The notes under the pieces: model-generated
Databases searched by the model: none
Seen by the model: only the letters and a program-made list of their open reading frames with translations
Told to the model about the DNA's origin: nothing
Program-made: the position numbers and the translations under genes
Shown: positions 58,905-64,000 of the stretch, piece by piece
How positions within the stretch are numbered: position 1 is the stretch's first letter
How the letters are laid out: every line of letters begins with the position of its first letter
NCBI GenBank assembly: GCA_964016885.1
Contig: OZ024740.1
Location: 10,430,454 to 10,494,453 of the forward strand
Length of the DNA: 64,000 nt
Origin: Eledone cirrhosa
Lineage: Eukaryota; Mollusca; Cephalopoda; Octopoda; Eledonidae
Reading direction: 5' to 3'

Positions 58905-58906
58905 AT

Positions 58907-58953
<47 letters not shown>

Positions 58954-58990
58954 TATTATTACTATCTATCTATCTATATATATATATATG
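58905..58990. repeat. (TA)n with (CTAT)n
   Basis: TA tract, TTATTATTATTA and CTATCTATCTAT. 58,990-59,310 after it has (CTTT)n at 59,128 and no gene. Confidence 0.95.
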
Positions 58991-59314
58991 TCTGTGTGTG
59001 TGCGTGTATATATATACATACATTCATTAGTTTATAATAAACGTTCATTTTAATTACAGGTTGAAATATGTCTGACAGTGGTGTATTCTGCCACCAGCGG
59101 TAAGTCTTTTAACTCTTTTCTTCGTTTCTTTCTTTCTTTCTTTCATTTTTTTCTTTGTTTCCTTTTCTTCGTTAATATACGTACTAGTAATACATTCGAC
59201 CCAATTTTGTAAATTGTTCGATTAGTACCGAAGCTAAATGTTAACATTACAGAAAGTTTAAAAAATATACAATGTTGTTAAGAAGTTTATTCACTATCAC
59301 GTGGTTCTCATCGG

Positions 59315-59630
59315 CGTGTGTGACACGGGGTGTGGCACGGGAGTGTGACACGGGGTGTGTGACACAGTGTGTGACATGGTGTGTGGTTCCTATCGGAGTG
59401 TGTGCCACGGTGTGTGGAACTATGTGTGGTTCCTATCGAAGTGTGTGACACGCTGTCTGACACTGTGTGTGGCACAGCGTGTGACACGGTGTGACACGTT
59501 GTGTGGTTCCTATCGAAGTGTGTGACACGCTGTCTGACACTGTGTGTGGCACGGTGTGTAGTTCCTATCGAAGTGAGTGACACGGTGTGTGGCACAGTGT
59601 GTGGGACATTGTGTGGCACGGTGTGTGGTT
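59315..59630 (+). repeat. GTGTGACACGG minisatellite
   Basis: Degenerate GTGTGACACGG/GTGTGGCACAG units with a higher-order module GGTTCCTATCGAAGTGTGTG plus ACACGCTGTCTGACACTGTG, present at about 59,428 and 59,503. 59,680-59,925 is TG-rich microsatellite. Thr/His/Pro frames on the minus strand are translations of the repeat. Confidence 0.85.
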
Positions 59631-59929
59631 CCTGTCAATGTTTTGCGAGTGAAGTTCGTAAATAGTTGTGTGGTAGTCCCTCGTGTGTATATATGTGTGT
59701 ATGTGTTGTGCATGTGTGTTTGTGTATATGTATGCACGTGTGTGTGAGCTTGTGTGTGCCTGAGAGGGACAGGGGGAGAGAGAACGTGAGTGTGTGTATG
59801 TGTGTGTGTGTATGTATGTACGTGTGTGTGAGCTTGTGTGTGCCTGAGAGAGAGTGAGAGTGGGTGTGTATGTATGTGTGTGTGTGTGTTGTGTGTGTGT
59901 GTTGTGTGTGTGTGTAGTAGTAGTAGTAG

Positions 59930-60250
59930 GTTCTGTACTCTTTTCCCGTCCTATTTCGTGATTGCAAATCTATTTTTTAATTTTATCATACATAAATTCT
60001 GTGCAAGTACCGGCCACTCTCTGATAGGTTTGTGGTCAAGCCTGTGGCAGTGGAGAACCCAGGGTTCATGGCCCCCGGACCACATCCCTACTCATTGCTC
60101 TCGGAGCGGAGTTGGCTACCCGCATGTGCGAGCCTCACAAAATGGAGTGGCTGTTCCAGCGCGTCTCCCTCGCCGTCCTCCGGGACAATGTCTTCTCCAT
60201 CCAGTCGGCAGGGTCTACGAGGTGGACTGACCCTTAAATTTCATTTATAA
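59930..60250. other. Unannotated unique interval
   Basis: Moderately GC-rich sequence. Short frames on the plus strand have no recognisable domain and no clear splice context. Nothing supported. Confidence 0.35.
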
Positions 60251-60515
60251 GGGTGGCAATTGGCTTAGTGGTTAGAGCATTGGGCTTACAATCGAAAGGT
60301 TGTGAGTTCAATTCTCGGACCGTGTAATGTGTTGATTCCTTGAGCAAGACACTTTATTTCACGTTGCTCCAGTTTACTCAGCTGTAGAAATGAGATGATA
60401 GGGACTGGGGTCCCTATCATTAAATCACCCAAGACACCTCCAACGAGATATACCTTGGAGGAGGCCAGCTAAACCTGCATAGGTGTGAGCTGTAACAACA
60501 ACAACAACAACAAAT
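60251..60515 (+). mobile_element. Full-length tRNA-derived SINE with (AAC)n tail
   Basis: A-box TGGCTTAGTGG at 60,261, B-box-like GAGTTCAATTCTCGG at 60,303, then CTTGAGCAAGACACTTTATT and CACGTTGCTCCAGTTTACTC-AGCTGTAGAAATGAG, and a tail (AAC)n at 60,494-60,513. The central part resembles the conserved domain described for cephalopod SINEs (from memory). Transcription would be by RNA polymerase III from the internal boxes. 60,516-60,830 downstream has no recognised feature. Confidence 0.85.
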
Positions 60516-60832
60516 AGATCGAGTACGAAGCACCGAAGGATGTCTATAAATGTAATTCTTAAACAATCGGAATCCCATATATTGAATTACTTTTATCTGG
60601 GTCCATTTCCGTTCACATGGGATTCTCCAATGTAAGACTGGGAATTTTGGAGAGTTGATCTATCTGTGGATCTGTCCACAACTGGTTAAATGGCGGTTAC
60701 CATACCAACGAGGCTCCTGTTAGTGGCAGTAGCAATTGCAGTTTATCCAGGCAGATATTACATCTATACATGGACCCGTAACATCCGGGGGAGGTGTAGG
60801 GGTGCTATATTCATATACGGTGATTTTAGGTC

Positions 60833-63800
60833 ATCTTAAAACCTGGTGGAGCCATCTTAAAACCTGGTGGACCCCATCTTAAAATCTGGTGGAGCCCATC
60901 TTAAAATCTGGTGGAGCCCATCTTAAAACCTGGTGGAGCCCATCTTAAAACCTGGTGGAGCCCATCTTAAAACCTGGGGGCGCCCATCTTAATACCTGGT
61001 GGAGCCCATCTTAAAACCTGGTGGAGCCCATCTTAAAACCTGGTGGACCCCATCTTAAAACCTGGTGTAGCCCGTCTTAAAACCTGGTGGAGCCCATCTT
61101 AAAACCTGGTGGACACCATCTTGAAATCTGGTGGAGCCCGTCTTAATACCTGGTGGAACCCGTCTTAATACCTGGTGGAGCCCATCTTAATACCGGGTGG
61201 AGCCCATCTTAAAACCTGGTGGAGCCCATCTTAAAACCTGGTGGAGCCCATCTTAAAACCTGGTGGACCCCGTCTAGAACCTGGTGGACCCCATCTTAAT
61301 ACCTGGTGGAGCCCATCTTAAAACCTGGTGGACCCCATCTTAAAACCTGGTGGACCCCATCTTAATACCTGGTGGAGCCCATCTTAAAACCTGGTGGAGC
61401 CCATCTTAAAACCTGGTGGACCCCATCTTAATACCTGGTGGAGCCCATCTTAAAACCTGGTGGACCCCATCTTAAAACCTGGTGGACCCCATCTTAATAC
61501 CTGGTGGAGCCCATCTTAATACCTGGTGGAGCCCATCTTAAAATCGGTGGACCCCATCTTAAAACCTGATGGACCCCATCTTAATACCTGGTGGAGCCCA
61601 TCTTAAAACCTGGTGGAGCCCATCTTAAAGCCTGGTGGACCCCATCTTAATACCTGGTGGAGCCCATCTTAAAACCTGGTGCAGCGAGTCTTAAAACCTG
61701 GTGGAGTCCATCTTAAAACATGGTGGACCCCATCTTAAAACCTGATGGAGCCCATCTTAAAACCTGGTGGACCCCATCTTAATACCTGGTGTTGCCCATC
61801 TTAAAACCTGGTGGAACCCATATTAAAACCTGGTGGAGCCCATCTTAAAACCTGGTGGAGCCCATCTTAAAACCTGGTGGACCCCATCTTAAAACCTGGT
61901 GAAGCCCATCTTAAAACCTGGTGGAGCCCATGTGAAAACCTGGTGGACCCCATCTTAAAACCTGGTGGACCCCATCTTAAAACCTGGTGAACTCCATCTT
62001 AAAACCTGGTGGACCCCATCTTGAAATCTGGTGGAGGCCGTCTTAATACCTGGTGGAGCCGTCTTAATACCTGGTGGAACCCATCTTAATACCTGGTGGA
62101 GCCCATCTTAAAACCTGGTGGAGCCCATCTTAAAACCTGGTGGACCCCATCTTAAAACCTGGTGAACTCCATCTTAAAACCTGGTGGACACCATCTTAAA
62201 ACCTGGTGGACCCCGTCTTAAAACCTGCTGGACCCCATCTTAATACCTGGTCGACCCCATCTTAAAACCTGATGGACCCCGTCTTAAAACCTGGTGGACC
62301 CCATCTTAATACCTGGTGGAGCCCATCTTAAAACCTGGTGGAGCCCATCTTAAAACCTGGTGGACACCATCTTAAAACCTGGTGGAGCCCATCTTAAAAC
62401 CTGGTGGAGCCCATCTTAAAACCTGGTGGACCCCGTCTTAAAACCTGGTGGACCCCATCTTAAAACCTGGTGGACACCATCTTAATACCTGGTGGAGCCC
62501 ATCTTAAAACCTGGTGGACCCCATCTTAAAACCTGGTGGACACCATCTTAATACCTGGTGGAGCACATCTTAATACCTGGTGGAGCCCATCTTAAAATCG
62601 GTGGACCGCATCTTAAAACCTGGTGGAGCCCATCTTAAAACCTGGTGGAGCCCATCTTAAAACATGGTGGAGCCCATCTTAAAACTTGGTGGACCCCATC
62701 TTAATACCTGGTTGACCCCATCTTAGTACCTGGTGGACCCCATCTTAAAACCTGGTGGACCCCGTCTTAGAACCTGCTGGACCCCATCTTAATACCTGGT
62801 CGACCCCATCTTAAAACCTGGTGGACCCCGTCTTAAAACCTGGTGGACCCCATCTTAATACATGGTGGAGCCCATCTTAAAACCTGGTGGACCCCATCTT
62901 AAAACCTGGTGGACACCATCTTAATACCTGGTGGAGCACATCTTAATACCTGGTGGAGCCCATCTTAATACCTGGTGGAGCCCATCTTAAAATCGGTGGA
63001 CCGCGTCTTAAAACCTGGTGGACCCCATCTTAATACCTGGTGGAGCCCATCTTAAAATCTGGTTGAGCCCATCTTAAAACCTGGTGGAGCCCATCTTAAA
63101 ATTTGGTGGACCCCATCTTAATACTTGGTGGACACCATCTCAATACCTGGTGGACCCCATATTAATACCTGGTGGACCCCATCTTAGTACCTGGTGGTCC
63201 CCATCTTAAAACCTGGTGGACCCCATCTTAAAACCTGGTGGAGCCGATCTTAAAATTTGGTGGACCCCATCTTAATACTTGGTGGACCCCATCTTAATAC
63301 CTGGTGGAGCCCATCTTAATACCTGGTGGGCCCCATCTTAAGAACTGGTGGACCCCATCTTAAAACCTGGTGGAGCTCATCTTAAAACCTGATGGACTCC
63401 ATCTTAAAACCTGGTGGACCCCATCTTAAAACCTGGTGGAGCTCATCTTAAAACCTGGTGGACCCCAACTTAAAACCTGGTGGACCCCATCTTAATACCT
63501 GGTGGAGCACATCTTAATACCTGGTGGAGCCCATCTTAATACCTGGTGGAGCCCATCTTAAAATCGGTGGACCCCATCTTAAAACCTGGTGGACCCCATC
63601 TTAATACCTGGTGGAGCCCATCTTAAAACCTGGTGAAGCCCATCTTAAAACCTGGTGGACCCCATCTTAATACCTGGTGGACCCCATCTTAAAACCGGGT
63701 AGAGCCCATCTTAATACCTGGTGGAGCCGTCTTGATACCTGGTGGAACCCATCTTAATACCTGGTGGAGCCCATCTTAAAACCTGGTGGAGCCCATCTTA

Positions 63801-64000
63801 AAACCTGGTGGAGCCCATCTTAAAACCTGGTCGACACCATCTTAAAACCTGGTGGACCCCGTCTTAAAACCTGCTGCACCCCCTCTTAATACGTGGTGGA
63901 GCCCATCTTAAAACTTGGTGGACCCCATCTTAAAACCTGTTGGACACCATCTTAATACCTGGTGGAACATATCTTAATACCTGGTGGAGCCCATCTTAAT
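60833..64000 (+). repeat. 22-bp minisatellite (CCCATCTTAAAACCTGGTGGAG)
   Basis: About 144 head-to-tail units of CCCATCTTAAAACCTGGTGG plus two variable bases (AG or AC). Common variants are AATACC for AAAACC, CCGTC for CCATC, and a 20-bp short unit (AAAATCGGTGG). The array continues past the window. Each cycle contains TAA, so no long frames. Recurrent variant blocks (for example 'GGAGCACATC' followed by the short unit, near 62,570, 62,930 and 63,500) show segmental amplification. Confidence 0.96.

Noticed and set aside
60833..64000. Regular short repeats that might suggest a CRISPR array
   Set aside because: Units are contiguous with no unique spacers and the genome is eukaryotic; this is a minisatellite.

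Overview
This window is eukaryotic and almost certainly from a cephalopod, most like an octopus. The diagnosis rests on repeats, because I found no host protein-coding exon. There are several tRNA-derived SINE copies of the kind reported from octopus and squid. There is also a CATCATCATC-led dispersed repeat whose body includes 'GGATGCCCTTCCTAACACCA', which I associate with cephalopod genomes, and very abundant TA, TG and CA microsatellites. Essentially every open reading frame comes from a tandem repeat or a mobile element.

Layout. 1-16,076 is one uninterrupted satellite of an 11-bp unit (CCTTCAWTGTA) with large internal duplications. 16.1-19.9 kb holds TG, GA and GGT-type simple repeats with SINE and LINE tails between them. 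20.1-20.7 kb is the end of a decayed non-LTR reverse transcriptase. 21.8-38 kb is a dense graveyard of Penelope-like elements (PLEs), in which at least five decayed copies are mixed with a Tc1/mariner-type DD37D element, a LINE copy that lost its reverse transcriptase, SINEs and a hAT-type MITE. 38.3-40.3 kb carries a cephalopod dispersed repeat and a Helitron-like end. 40.9-46.6 kb is a nearly complete Tx1/L1-like LINE on the minus strand, with ORF1 and an endonuclease/reverse transcriptase ORF2. 47.7-52.1 kb is a structurally complete PLE with about 0.7-0.8 kb inverted terminal repeats. Next come another PLE tail (52.2-52.8 kb), a TTTTTA array, AT arrays and further fold-back repeats. 59.3-59.6 kb is a small minisatellite, 60.25-60.5 kb a full tRNA-type SINE, and 60.8-64.0 kb a 22-bp minisatellite that runs off the window.

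The most interesting signal is a set of ten sequences, on both strands between 21.9 and 58.8 kb, that fit the type I hammerhead ribozyme (CUGANGA - helix II - GAAA - very short helix III - NUH - helix I). They lie in PLE termini, in a short non-autonomous relative of the 47.7 kb PLE, and in fold-back repeats. Two (21.89 kb and 40.62 kb) are close to textbook structures. Several PLE-associated ones share a helix II with a conserved C.C mismatch and differing but still paired flanking bases. Hammerheads in PLE terminal repeats are known in animals. The density here, the inverted arrangement, and the link between hammerheads and perfect palindromes deserve a closer look.

No element shown here has every reading frame intact. 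The LINE at 40.9-46.6 kb and the PLE at 47.7-52.1 kb are each a few lesions from open and look young. The rest are old fragments.
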